From: Gammaproteobacteria bacterium | Lineage (GTDB): Bacteria > Pseudomonadota > Gammaproteobacteria > SZUA-140 | Reading direction: 5' to 3' | DNA length: 64,000 bases | Assembly (NCBI GenBank): GCA_016712635.1 | Contig: JADJQS010000001.1 | Location: 470,001 to 534,000 of the forward strand | Part shown: positions 44,522 through 52,514 of the stretch, one piece after another | Layout of the letters: the number at the start of each line of letters is the position of its first letter | Position numbering within the stretch: position 1 is the first letter of the stretch | The notes under the pieces: model-generated | Told to the model about the DNA's origin: nothing | Database searches by the model: none | Seen by the model: the letters and a program-made list of their open reading frames with translations, nothing else | Program-made: the position numbers and the translations under genes

Positions 44522-45411
44522 CTACTCCTTGTAACGAGGCGAAGATGTGTAACAAAGTTTGGAACACTTTTGAACTAACTGATCCGCTGTTGGACGCAAT
44601 GCCACGTCCTTCTTAAGACAAGAAAGAGCAATATCCATCACTTCCTTTGCTAACGGCGCAAACTGCGGATTCGTTGTCAGGAATGCCGGTATTGACGGTT
44701 GTACGGCTGCGATAATTTTTGGCACCGCCTTCAAGCCTTGCCCAAGGGATATTCGCCAGAAAGAAGGTGATAAATAATTGCACCGATTGACCAAATGTCT
44801 GCTGGCGATCCTACATTATCTGCCCGCTCAATCGCCTCCGGAGCCATATACGGAAGAGCTCCGACTGCCGTTTGCGATGTAGACAGACTCGCATCCCCCT
44901 CAACTGCCTCCTTTATCTTTCTTCACCAGCCATTTTTGCGATACCAAGTCAGTGACCTTTAGTTCGCTCAATGAATAACCTCAACGACCATGATGTTTGT
45001 TGGCTTGAGATCTCGATGAACTACACCTGCGTGATGCGCAGCAGCTACGCCCTTGGATAAATGGTGAAGTATTTTGGCAATGAGGTAAGGATCCAAAATG
45101 GAAGCATCGTTAAGTAACGCTGCTTTCAAGTCCTGTCCATCAATTAATTCCTCGATTAGATAGCGCTGATCGCCACTCCTGACATAGTCCAAGGTTTTAG
45201 CCACATTCGGATGGTTAACTTTGGCAGCTACGATTGCGCTTCTTCGAAAACGCTTTTGCGCTGATTTATTCTTAGGTGTCTTCAGTGCAACAAGCCGATC
45301 GGTCAAATGATCTCGAGCCACATATACAAACTGCATACCACCTTCGCTTAAATATCGAATTATTTCATAGCGCGTTCCAATTATATCGCCCGGTACCAAC
45401 GGCCCACTCAC
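44522..45411 (-). CDS. Ser/Thr protein kinase 2 of the element (frameshifted as sequenced)
   Basis: From the GTG at 45411 the N-lobe reads GTRYEIIRYLSEGGMQFVYV (glycine loop), with the ATP Lys in LVALKTPKN. The catalytic loop is HRDLKPTN. The frame then breaks. Restoring single bases between about 44990 and 44760 gives a DFG motif (TDFGIAKMAG, needing one extra T), YMAPEAIERADNVGSPADIW, SIGAIIYHLLSGEYPLG, then GLKAVPKIIAAVQPSIPAFL to the stop at 44522. A complete Hanks-type kinase of about 300 residues with no extra domain is thus encoded. Its start overlaps the first kinase stop by four bases, so the two are co-translated. Confidence 0.78.
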
Positions 45412-46460
45412 AACACGATCTCCGGATGAGAAAGGTCGAATGTTATATACCTCCGCCTGTTCATTTCCTCGGGCTGACCCAGCGCGACGACACACGCTCC
45501 GGGCAGAACGTCGCCCATACCAACCTCGCCGGTTATTCACAAAAACATCCCCACTGATGTTTTGCACACGGAAGGAGAATCCATCGTAGTAAATTTCAAC
45601 CATTCCCATAGAAGCAAGGTTGAGGCGTACTGACCGACGTGTAGCATCTAGGTAAGACGCTCTCCCCTGGAATACAACCAGAGCTCTATGCTGATCGTGC
45701 AGCAAGTGCTTAGCTAATAAATCTCTAACGTCTCGCATTAGTGGCCTATTCATGGGATCACGCGCGAGACAAGCGTTTAAGCTCTCAATCAGCTCCGGAT
45801 CTAGATCAAACGGGACTGTTGTGAAGTAATCTTTTCCTGAAAGCGCGGGAGGCTTGTGCATGAGTTCGGCGGGCAAGTCCTGAAGGCCTAAGAAAAGAGC
45901 TGTTGCCCCATAGGCATAAGTGTCTACAGCGGGCGTGAATTTTACGCGAGAGGAATAAAGCTCAGGAGCTGCGAAACCAGTGCCCACAAAACCAACCGTA
46001 GAAGCCTAGGCCCTTCTTCCCTAGCTAATCCAAAATCGAATATCTTGACCACACCCTCCGGGTCAATTTTCATGTTGTTGGGCTTAATATCGCGATGAAT
46101 TACTCCAAATTCGTGGATATCTGCTATTCCGGAGGCAACTTGCCATATCAGTTTCAAATATTCAGTCGTCGACGAAGGAAAAATTTTCTTATCAAAAAGA
46201 TCTACACCCTCAATAAACTCTTGCACAATGGCGAGGTTATTTTCACCAATTTTCAACACGTCATACACTTGCACGACATGTTTGGATCGCATTCTTAATA
46301 GCGCTGCGAGTTCATCATGTATGCGACGTTTCTCAGCCCCACCGGGGAGTACCTTGATCGCTACTCGTCTTTCGAGAATCTTATCTCGAGAAGGTAAGAC
46401 AACTGCCATGCCACCAGCTAGCGCACTTCCGTTTACCTCATAACGGCCGTCTATTATCAT
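45408..46460 (-). CDS. Ser/Thr protein kinase 1 with C-terminal FHA-like domain (frameshifted as sequenced)
   Basis: From the ATG at 46460 the kinase domain shows a glycine loop (GSALAGGMAVVL), Lys in RRVAIKVLPGG, HRDIKPNN, DFGLAREEG and, after one lost base near 46008, GFVGTGFAAPELYSSRVKFT. Further motifs are VDTYAYGATALFLGLQDLPA and a C-lobe Arg motif (ARDPMNRPLMRDV). A tail of about 90 residues follows (SMGMVEIYYDGFSFRVQNIS, VFVNNRRVGMGDVLPG, VVALG). Its beta pattern resembles an FHA phosphopeptide-binding domain, though the SxxH motif is weak. It begins 15 bases after the PP2C gene. Confidence 0.78.
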
Positions 46461-46475
46461 CGCCAGATCGTGCAG

Positions 46476-47714
46476 TCACTTGGTCTTGGGAGGGAATTCG
46501 ACGAACAGTTCTGGCAATTCCGGTTTGGAGCTTCCCTTTGACTTAGCACGTACTTTTCTAGGTGACTTCTTGGGTCTTCGTGTCGACTTGCTACGACGCT
46601 CTGACTTCGACAGTTTGCTATCCCCTCTCTGCTCGGGTGCACTGACAGTTACTATTCCTCTCAAGGCCGGAGGCTCTTCACTAGGAAGCCCTTTGCGAGG
46701 TAAGTCTGTTGCGGGATATCTCTTGTCCTGGCTCGCTGGCGATGATGTTGATTTCGCCAAACGCATCCCAAACTTCGAACCACTTGTAAGGTTTACTATC
46801 AGGATTGTTATGTATGAACAGTGGAATCACGGCGACCGTAGAATTGTCATATCCTCCACACCATTTTGATAAATCAACAAGGCGCTTTGCGCATATTCCC
46901 GCGTCTGGTGCGTTTGCAACAATCTGCCCCATCCAACCAGGCGTAGGCGCCAGATAGTGAACACCGTCAGTTGTGAGGACGAAGAGATCATTTGACACAC
47001 CATAGATTTCACCAATATGCGGCTCTAAGTCATCACCCATGCCAATAAATTGAAGTAGTGATGATTGGTCAAGACTCACATCAGATGTCTTTCCGAGTTG
47101 ACCGGCGATGGTATCATCCACCGAAACTTGTTTAAGAACTTTTCAGATGAGATATAAACGCGACTATCACCGACGCTAAGCCAACACGCAGGAAAACCAG
47201 ATCGCACTAAAACGGCCACTAAGGTAGAGCCACCATCTCCACGATACTTGGTGAAAACTGCCTGATTAGCTGCGTTCGCCGCTCGCCTAATCCAGTCTTC
47301 AGCGTTAACAGTTCCCGACTCCGCATGCTGCCGCAAGTTATCGAGAAACGTCCCGAGCGAAATAGCGGCGCACGCAGCACCATCACGCATTCCACCTATA
47401 CCATCGGCCACTGCGGCAACTGCGTATTCATGCCCTAGGCTGTCTCTTCCACGGGCAATGACTCCACGATCCTGATTGTCTCCACGCACGCTCCCAACAT
47501 CGGTCGCAATAGCAGCTGAAAGGAAGGCCCCTGCCACCGCAGTTCGACGTAGTAACCAAGCTGTTAGCTGTGTCTGAATCGCCGAGTTAAGAGGGTTCAT
47601 ATTTCGATGGAACAGCTGATCTTTTGAGAGCAGTGGGATCGGAAGATCACCTTCACGCATTTTCCCATCATAATCATCCCTGCCCAATTGCGTGCGTGTG
47701 TGCGTTTTGGCCAT
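46476..47714 (-). CDS. PP2C-family protein phosphatase (frameshifted as sequenced)
   Basis: A metal-dependent Ser/Thr phosphatase, first gene of a leftward operon. Conserved motifs are VGSVRGDNQDRG, VADGIGGMRDGAA, GGSTLVAVLV and LSVGDSRVYIS. After a base lost in an A-run near 47132 they continue LFVLTTDGVHYLAP and GGYDNSTVAVIPL, so the metal-binding Asp residues are complete. A Lys/Arg-rich tail (SKSERRSKSTRRPKKSPRKV) in a third frame runs to 46476. If it belongs, the protein has about 410 residues; without it the coding part ends at 46681. It would dephosphorylate targets of the two kinases downstream. Confidence 0.8.
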
Positions 47715-47873
47715 GACATTTTGTGGGCACCTCCGGCCTGTGGGATCCTACGAAGCTGATATTGATATTTCAAACTATCCGACTAAATAGTATTTTGCGA
47801 ATCTGATTACCAGCAATTGCGATCACCAATTTAGAAAATTATAGATTTTGCAATAGAACCTTAAATCATCGCC
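47715..47873. other. Upstream region of the PP2C-kinase operon
   Basis: AT-rich gap between the PP2C start and the arm-type sites. It should contain the operon promoter; no clear consensus could be placed and no small gene is visible. Confidence 0.4.
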
Positions 47874-47894
47874 CGCCTACATAATGCCTACATA
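47874..47894 (+). promoter_or_regulatory. Right pair of arm-type integrase sites
   Basis: CGCCTACATA (47874-47883) and TGCCTACATA (47885-47894) repeat the decamer found at the left end, again with an 11-base period and the same orientation. They lie about 40 bases inside attR, which suits arm sites bound by the integrase N-terminal domain. Confidence 0.72.
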
Positions 47895-47934
47895 GCACAC
47901 ATGATCCCGAGTAAAAAATATAACTTATTGATTT

Positions 47935-47982
47935 TATGGAGCTGGCGAGAGGAATTGAACCCCCGACCGGCTGATTACAAAT
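47935..47982. repeat. attR, within tRNA-Thr
   Basis: The 48-base repeat identical to attL. It covers the 3' half of the functional tRNA-Thr gene from the anticodon loop to two bases beyond CCA, so integration leaves the tRNA intact. Confidence 0.93.
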
Positions 47983-48012
47983 CAGCTGCTCTACCGACTG
48001 AGCTACGCCAGC
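47937..48012 (-). tRNA. tRNA-Thr (anticodon TGT)
   Basis: A 76-base cloverleaf on the minus strand. The acceptor stem is GCTGGCG/CGCCAGC, a D-arm follows, the anticodon stem GCTGA/TCAGC encloses the loop TTTGTAA with anticodon TGT, and the T-arm contains GGTTCAATTCC. The encoded 3' end is CCA. It reads codon ACA. It lies 67 bases downstream of the birA-coaX-SPOR operon, a familiar gammaproteobacterial position, and is the integration site of the element. Confidence 0.96.
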
Positions 48013-48079
48013 GTATTCGGATGAAGTTGCGCGGATTATAGCAAACCCCGGGCGGATTCCGACCCGCGGGCGGAATTCC

Positions 48080-48921
48080 CTACTGACATGTGACTTCCTG
48101 CATGGGAATCTCAGGGGAATCTATCCCGAGGTTCCGCAGTTGATCCTGCAGCGGGGCGGATTCAGCGGCCTCGAATTCAAATGCCAGGGTATAAGCCATG
48201 GTGTCACGCATACGCTCTTCGATCAGCGGCGTTACGCCCATGGCGAGGATCTCATTGCGGCGATCCTCCACCGTGTCCTTTCTTTTTTATAGACACCCAA
48301 CGAGATGAAATAGCGCTTGTCGGGCAGCGCTACTATAGCTATGTCATCGACTCCCACCCGCTGCAATTCGCGATAACGCGCGCGCGCCCCGGCATAGGTG
48401 AGGTATTCGGGCAAACGCACCCAGTAGCCATCCGCAACGCTTTGCACGGCCTCACGGAGGCTTGTCTGCCCACCCGCCTGCCGTACCGCCGCCTGCGCCC
48501 GTTCGATCGACGCGCGATCCGTGGAAGGTCCGAGTTCATAACATCGTCTGGTGACCGCGGGCGCGGCAGCGACTTGCCGGGGCAACTGTTCATCGTCAGG
48601 CTGCCCTTGAGGCACTGCGCCCATATTCTGGCCGGACTCGGCAGGGTCATCCTCGACCATATCTGCTATCGGTTCCGGCGTCGCGTCACTATCCTCGTCC
48701 GCCGCTGGCGCCAGGGCCATGACTTCAGCTGCGCCCGCAGATCCCGGTTCCGTCGACGCCGCATCGGGACGCTCGCTCAACAGCATCAGTGGCGTTGTCC
48801 CTGGATCGGTGGCCCGGAAATTTTGGAGTGCGGCGTCATGATCGTCGAAGCCGCGTGCCTGGTACTGCCAGGCAAGGAAGGCGATATTGGCCAACAGCAG
48901 CACGATGAACAGGAGTCTCAC
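48080..48921 (-). CDS. SPOR-domain protein (single frameshift as sequenced)
   Basis: A membrane-anchored protein: hydrophobic N-terminus LLFIVLLLANIAFLAWQY, then a long acidic linker, then a SPOR-type peptidoglycan-binding region (RRCYELGPSTDRASIERAQA, GYWVRLPEYLTYAGARARY, KRYFISLGVYKK). The frame breaks in a run of six A on the coding strand (T6 at 48283-48288). A seventh A would join it to DTVEDRRNEILAMGV and TMAYTLAFEFEAAES, ending at 48080. It overlaps coaX by four bases. SPOR genes after coaX are common in Gammaproteobacteria, so the intact gene is expected and the break may be a base-calling error. Confidence 0.85.
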
Positions 48922-49676
48922 GGACCAGCCTCTGCAACAATGGCCAGTCCCTGCAGTACCAGTTCCGGTTCAAAACGGAAGTCGGCGGACAACAGCGGAC
49001 GTATGGTGACCGCGTCGCCGCCGGTGAGGATGCAGGTCATCCCGCCGCCGACAGACTCATCAGCGTCCCTGACAACACGCTCGATCAAGGAGGCAGCCGC
49101 GTACAGGGTACCGCCCATCACGCCACCGCGGGTATCCTGCGCCAGCTGAGGGATGTCCCGCGATGGTGAGTTGCCCATGGCAGGCCCGATGTCCGCCGTC
49201 TTATCGAACAGCGCGCGGCGCATTAGGACGAGGCCTGGCACGATGAGCCCACCGAGGTGTTCGCCGTTCTTCTCCATCACGTCGATGGTAAGTGCCGTGC
49301 CGCAGTCGACGACACAGACGGGACCCTTGACGAACCGGCGTGCGGCGACGAGCGCGAGCCAGCGATCAACCCCGAGGCGCTGCGGTTCGGTGTACCCGTT
49401 TGTGACTCCGAAACCTTTCGCCTGGGCGGAAACGAACTCGGCGTCCAACCCCCAGGCCCGCTGCGTCCATGCGCCGAATGACGCTGCGAATTCCGCACCT
49501 GCGACGTTTGCGATGAGCAGGCGTCGCGGCGGCGTCAGGGCGGCCCATGGCGTGGACAGGAGGTCGACACCATCAGCGCCGCCGCGCCTCAGGATGGCGC
49601 CCCCCGAGTGCAGCACCCCATTTTCAAGCACCGCCCATTTGATACGGGTGTTACCCGCGTCCACCAGCAGGATCAT
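48918..49676 (-). CDS. coaX: type III pantothenate kinase, CoaX
   Basis: CoaX phosphorylates pantothenate as the first step of coenzyme A synthesis and is the type III (ASKHA-fold) enzyme. The 252-residue protein has the P-loop-like DAGNTRIKWAVLENG at residue 6, the GVDRWLALVAARR motif near residue 100, VCVVDCGTALTIDV near 120 and GGLIVPGLVLMRRALFD near 142. The order and length are standard. It overlaps birA and the SPOR gene by four bases each (ATGA), giving a tightly coupled operon. Confidence 0.95.
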   Translation of the reverse strand: MILLVDAGNTRIKWAVLENGVLHSGGAILRRGGADGVDLLSTPWAALTPPRRLLIANVAGAEFAASFGAWTQRAWGLDAEFVSAQAKGFGVTNGYTEPQRLGVDRWLALVAARRFVKGPVCVVDCGTALTIDVMEKNGEHLGGLIVPGLVLMRRALFDKTADIGPAMGNSPSRDIPQLAQDTRGGVMGGTLYAAASLIERVVRDADESVGGGMTCILTGGDAVTIRPLLSADFRFEPELVLQGLAIVAEAGP

Positions 49677-50695
49677 GCCATCGTTCCAGCGCGCGTGCCG
49701 GAGGACTCGCGCGATGAATCAACATCGAGGGCACGCAGGCTGACATCCCCGGAATGATAGCGCTTGATGACACTGCCTTCCTCGACAAGCAGCGCGCCGC
49801 CGCCGTCGATGCCGCGCGCTATGCCGAACTCCTCGCCGTGGATCGTGGTAATGGCCACTGCCCGGCCCAATACGATATCGTGGCGGCGCCACTCCTCGAG
49901 GAAGGCATCGGGACCCGCATCCTCGAACTCGCTCAGCATTTCGATCAGTTTTCCGAGGAGCATGCCGGCCAGGCTGTTACGTGAGACATTGCGCCCGGTG
50001 ATGGTGGCCAGATCGGTCCATGCCTGGTCAATGGTGCCGCCGAGCTGCCGCGGCATGTCGACGTTAACACCCACTCCGATCACCACTCTGGAACTACCGC
50101 CGGCTTCTCCGCTCATCTCGATCAGGGCTCCGGCGCATTTCGCGCCGCGCCAGAGCAGGTCGTTGGGCCACTTGAGGCCGATACCGTCCGCACCCATGCC
50201 CTGAAGTGCGCGCAGCACGGCAACACCTACAGCGAGACTGAGACCCGAGAGCGCGTCTGGACCGGCATTGAAGCGCCACAGCAGCGAGAGATAGAGGTTG
50301 CGCGCATACGGCGACACCCACGCGCGGTTGTTGCGTCCGCGCCCGGCGGACTGGGTCTCCGCGAGGCATGCATAGGCGGAGGGAAGTCCGGATGCGCGAC
50401 GGCGCAGTTCGCTGTTGGTGGAATCGATCTGCTGGAACAGTTCGATCCCGCCCAGGCGCGCTCGCGCTGCGTCGCTGAGCCCGGCGCGGATCTTCATCTC
50501 GGAAAGGAACTCAATGCCGCTGGCCAGTCGGTGCCCCTTGCCGGGGACGGAATGTATTTCGATGCCGCGCGCCTTGAGCACCCGCAGATGCTTCCATACC
50601 GCGGCGCGCGTGATTCCCAGCGCCTCTCCCAGTACCTCGCCGGAATGGAAATGGCCGTCGGCGAGGATGCTCAGTAATGCGGTCCCTTGCGGCAT
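49673..50695 (-). CDS. birA: bifunctional biotin--[acetyl-CoA-carboxylase] ligase / biotin operon repressor, BirA
   Basis: BirA attaches biotin to BCCP and represses biotin genes. The 340-residue protein begins with a winged helix-turn-helix (LGEALGITRAAVWKHLRVLK). The ligase domain has the biotinyl-AMP loop GRGRNNRAWVSP near residue 120, then LKWPNDLLWRGAKCAGALIE and the C-terminal SH3-like part (GRAVAITTIHGEEFGIARGI, GSVIKRYHSGDVSL). Both the DNA-binding and enzyme parts are complete. bioA lies 5 kb away in this window; no BirA operator was identified before it. Confidence 0.95.
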   Translation of the reverse strand: MPQGTALLSILADGHFHSGEVLGEALGITRAAVWKHLRVLKARGIEIHSVPGKGHRLASGIEFLSEMKIRAGLSDAARARLGGIELFQQIDSTNSELRRRASGLPSAYACLAETQSAGRGRNNRAWVSPYARNLYLSLLWRFNAGPDALSGLSLAVGVAVLRALQGMGADGIGLKWPNDLLWRGAKCAGALIEMSGEAGGSSRVVIGVGVNVDMPRQLGGTIDQAWTDLATITGRNVSRNSLAGMLLGKLIEMLSEFEDAGPDAFLEEWRRHDIVLGRAVAITTIHGEEFGIARGIDGGGALLVEEGSVIKRYHSGDVSLRALDVDSSRESSGTRAGTMA

Positions 50696-50770
50696 CGCGA
50701 TAGTGTAGCAGCTCGCTATTGTACGCAGCGACCGTCAACACAGAGCGGTCATATGAACAGTTCAGTTAAA

Positions 50771-50804
50771 TAAAAAAGCCGGTTCCCATAGCGGGAACCG
50801 GCTT
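50771..50804 (-). terminator. Rho-independent terminator of the 34-residue ORF
   Basis: A perfect 12-base stem (AAGCCGGTTCCC pairing with GGGAACCGGCTT) with a five-base loop, followed on the minus strand by six T. It ends leftward transcripts, isolating birA from the upstream micro-ORF. Confidence 0.9.
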
Positions 50805-50854
50805 GTGCGGATGTGAGTTCTGCGCTGGGCGGCCGCAGGCAGCCAGGAAAGGCT

Positions 50855-50959
50855 TCAGCCTGCCAAGGCCATAGCGACAAAACCGCAGATCAATGTAATC
50901 ACGGTTATACCTATGCAAAGCACGCCATCATCTGTTGCCGCATCTCTCTTGCTGGCCAT
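50855..50959 (-). CDS. 34-residue single-helix membrane microprotein
   Basis: A short open frame with a perfect GGAGGT ribosome binding site seven bases before the ATG and a strong terminator 50 bases after its stop. The product is a charged N-terminus (MASKRDAATDDG) and one hydrophobic helix (VLCIGITVITLICGFVAMAL). It resembles small membrane regulators of larger complexes but has no recognised family. Its expression signals make it more convincing than its length suggests. Confidence 0.65.
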   Translation of the reverse strand: MASKRDAATDDGVLCIGITVITLICGFVAMALAG

Positions 50960-51248
50960 GGTCACCTCCTTCATTAGTGTTGTTCCGTATTAACGCAGTC
51001 GCACCATTGCACTGCCACTGCATCAATACCATATTACTTACAAGGTATTTGGTCAATATAGCGCCATAAACCATAATATTATCAAGGATTAATGCGGGCC
51101 ATCATACGGATGCTTGGCCGGGTAACCGATGCGGCCGCACTGATATAACTGCATATTTCAATGAGTCCTGCGGGAAGAATTTAAAGGCCTGCCGAGGACT
51201 TGCCGTTAGTGGCTGGGTGTATCAGAAGCTGCAATGGGGAAGGGACTC
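50960..51248. other. AT-rich intergenic region before two short genes
   Basis: Nearly 290 bases between the microprotein gene and the 51249 gene, with a TATTATCAAGG-like AT-rich stretch near 51070. It probably contains divergent promoters; no RNA gene or repeat is evident. Confidence 0.4.
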
Positions 51249-51518
51249 ATGCTGAGCTTTATATATCGCCATGCACTCGATTTCGAACGCGTGCACGGTG
51301 AAAAACCGAACATGCTGTACCTGAATCGATTTCATTTCGAATATCTGCGGGACAATTTCGCGGATCCCGAGGACATAGAAACGATGATGCGCCTGCTCGG
51401 CATGACCATCATGATCTCCGAGGACGCCGTCAATCCGCGACTCGCGCGCATCGGGAGGCCGGTGCCGCCGCTAGTCTCCGGCGCTGCGCGCGCGACACAG
51501 CGGCGGACAAGGACCTGA
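51249..51518 (+). CDS. Uncharacterised 89-residue protein
   Basis: An open frame with a GGGAAGGG site before the ATG at 51249. The sequence FIYRHALDFERVHGEKPNML, YLRDNFADPEDIETMMRLLG and MTIMISEDAVNPRLARIG looks like a compact alpha/beta protein, and similar short proteins with an HFEYLR-DPED-IRRLLGM pattern occur as conserved hypotheticals in related sulfur-oxidising Gammaproteobacteria. Function unknown. The C-terminal AARATQRRTRT is likely disordered. Confidence 0.55.
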   Translation: MLSFIYRHALDFERVHGEKPNMLYLNRFHFEYLRDNFADPEDIETMMRLLGMTIMISEDAVNPRLARIGRPVPPLVSGAARATQRRTRT

Positions 51519-51668
51519 ACACACCGGAACCCGGGTACCTGGCCGAAGGCCGATACGGGACCTGATCGTCCCGCATCGGCGCATCGACTGTCCCGACTGT
51601 GTAAAACAACCCTAAGCTATTGAATGGGAACTGCCTGGGCGCAAACGGTCAGCGCCGCGCTAGACTGT

Positions 51669-51779
51669 TTACCCAACCAATACGTAGTTGGCGAACAACC
51701 CCAGCCCCAGGACGATGACACAGAGAGAGATCACAAGAAATGCATCGTGATCGCTTGCAGACTTGACGCGACTTGACAT
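51669..51779 (-). CDS. 36-residue single-helix membrane microprotein
   Basis: A short frame with GGAGGT upstream of ATG 51779. It encodes a charged N-terminus (MSSRVKSASDHDAF) and one hydrophobic helix (LVISLCVIVLGLGLFANYVL). It has the same size, architecture and ribosome binding site as the 34-residue gene 0.8 kb away, and similar Lys/Asp leaders, so the two may be functional relatives. No family is recognised. Confidence 0.6.
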   Translation of the reverse strand: MSSRVKSASDHDAFLVISLCVIVLGLGLFANYVLVG

Positions 51780-51930
51780 GCCTACCTCCACTTCAGTGGC
51801 TATCATTGAGCTTGTATGTATTACCCCCACGTCAATCGTCTCGGACCGGTGCGACGGCGGAGCGAACTGACTGTGATACCCTAGCAAAAATCTCGGGATT
51901 AAGGCAAGCCGCGGTGAGAGGATTCCGGGA

Positions 51931-52359
51931 TCAGGGAGCCGAATCTGGAGATACCTTGCGCTTTTCCTGGAAACTGGACACCGCGGCGCCCTCGCGAGTC
52001 ATCCTGATGCCGCCCTGATGAATGGCCCCTTCGGCCATCGCTACAACCGGGCTGGTGATTGTGCCGGTGACACGGGCGGACGCACTCAATTCCAGCTTAT
52101 CGCGGGCCACGATGTCGCCGTTGACATCGCCGGAGATGATGACCGTCGCGGCTGAGATGTTCCCACGCCAGCGTCCCTGCTCACCCAGCACCAGCAATCC
52201 ATCGATTTCGCAATCGCCCTCGACGGATCCGTTGACGATACAGTTCTCGCTGCCGCGCAGGGTCCCGGCCACGCTGGTCCCGGCACCGATCAGGGTGGTG
52301 AACTGCCTGGCGCTGTCGAGCGCGCGGCGGCCCTTGCCGCCGGTGAACAACGATTGCAT
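51931..52359 (-). CDS. bactofilin family cytoskeletal protein
   Basis: Bactofilins polymerise into membrane-associated filaments that organise envelope growth or chromosome position. The 142-residue protein has the DUF583 beta-helix core (TTLIGAGTSVAGTLRGSENC, VNGSVEGDCEIDGLLVLGEQ, AATVIISGDVNGDIVARDK, ELSASARVTGTITSPVVAMA) flanked by disordered termini. Both length and core are typical. It faces the VWA protein gene across 155 bases and is probably monocistronic. Confidence 0.92.
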   Translation of the reverse strand: MQSLFTGGKGRRALDSARQFTTLIGAGTSVAGTLRGSENCIVNGSVEGDCEIDGLLVLGEQGRWRGNISAATVIISGDVNGDIVARDKLELSASARVTGTITSPVVAMAEGAIHQGGIRMTREGAAVSSFQEKRKVSPDSAP

Positions 52360-52514
52360 ACCCCTACGTCCCCCCAGTCCCCACCGGCCGGTTCAAGTGC
52401 CGGTTTACGTTGATAATCGAACCCGACCGCGCGCGATTATAACGCACTTAAAGAATCAATGAGTTAATTCCGATAACCCGGGTAGAAACCCTCTGGCATC
52501 CGGATATACGGACA

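Larger units (their letters stand above)
38346..47982. mobile_element. 9.6-kb integrated genetic element at tRNA-Thr(TGT)
   Basis: Bounded by 48-base perfect direct repeats (38346-38393 and 47935-47982). The right copy is the 3' part of a complete tRNA-Thr gene and the left copy is the displaced end, so the element is inserted at that tRNA. Inside are a tyrosine integrase, an AlpA-like regulator, an HUH replication initiator, a HIT / DUF3427-DUF3883 pair and a PP2C-kinase-kinase operon, and no capsid, tail, portal or conjugation genes. The DNA is visibly less GC-rich than the flanks. I infer an integrative, possibly replicating, cargo-carrying island, perhaps a phage-satellite- or plasmid-derived element. 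Confidence 0.88.

Noticed and set aside
44522..47714. Canonical TerY-P triad or BREX/Pgl system
   Set aside because: No VWA (TerY) protein, no PglZ or methyltransferase and no BrxC/PglX-like gene are present; only the PP2C and kinases match.
38346..47982. Complete prophage
   Set aside because: Integrase and Rep are present but there is no capsid, portal, tail, terminase or lysis gene.
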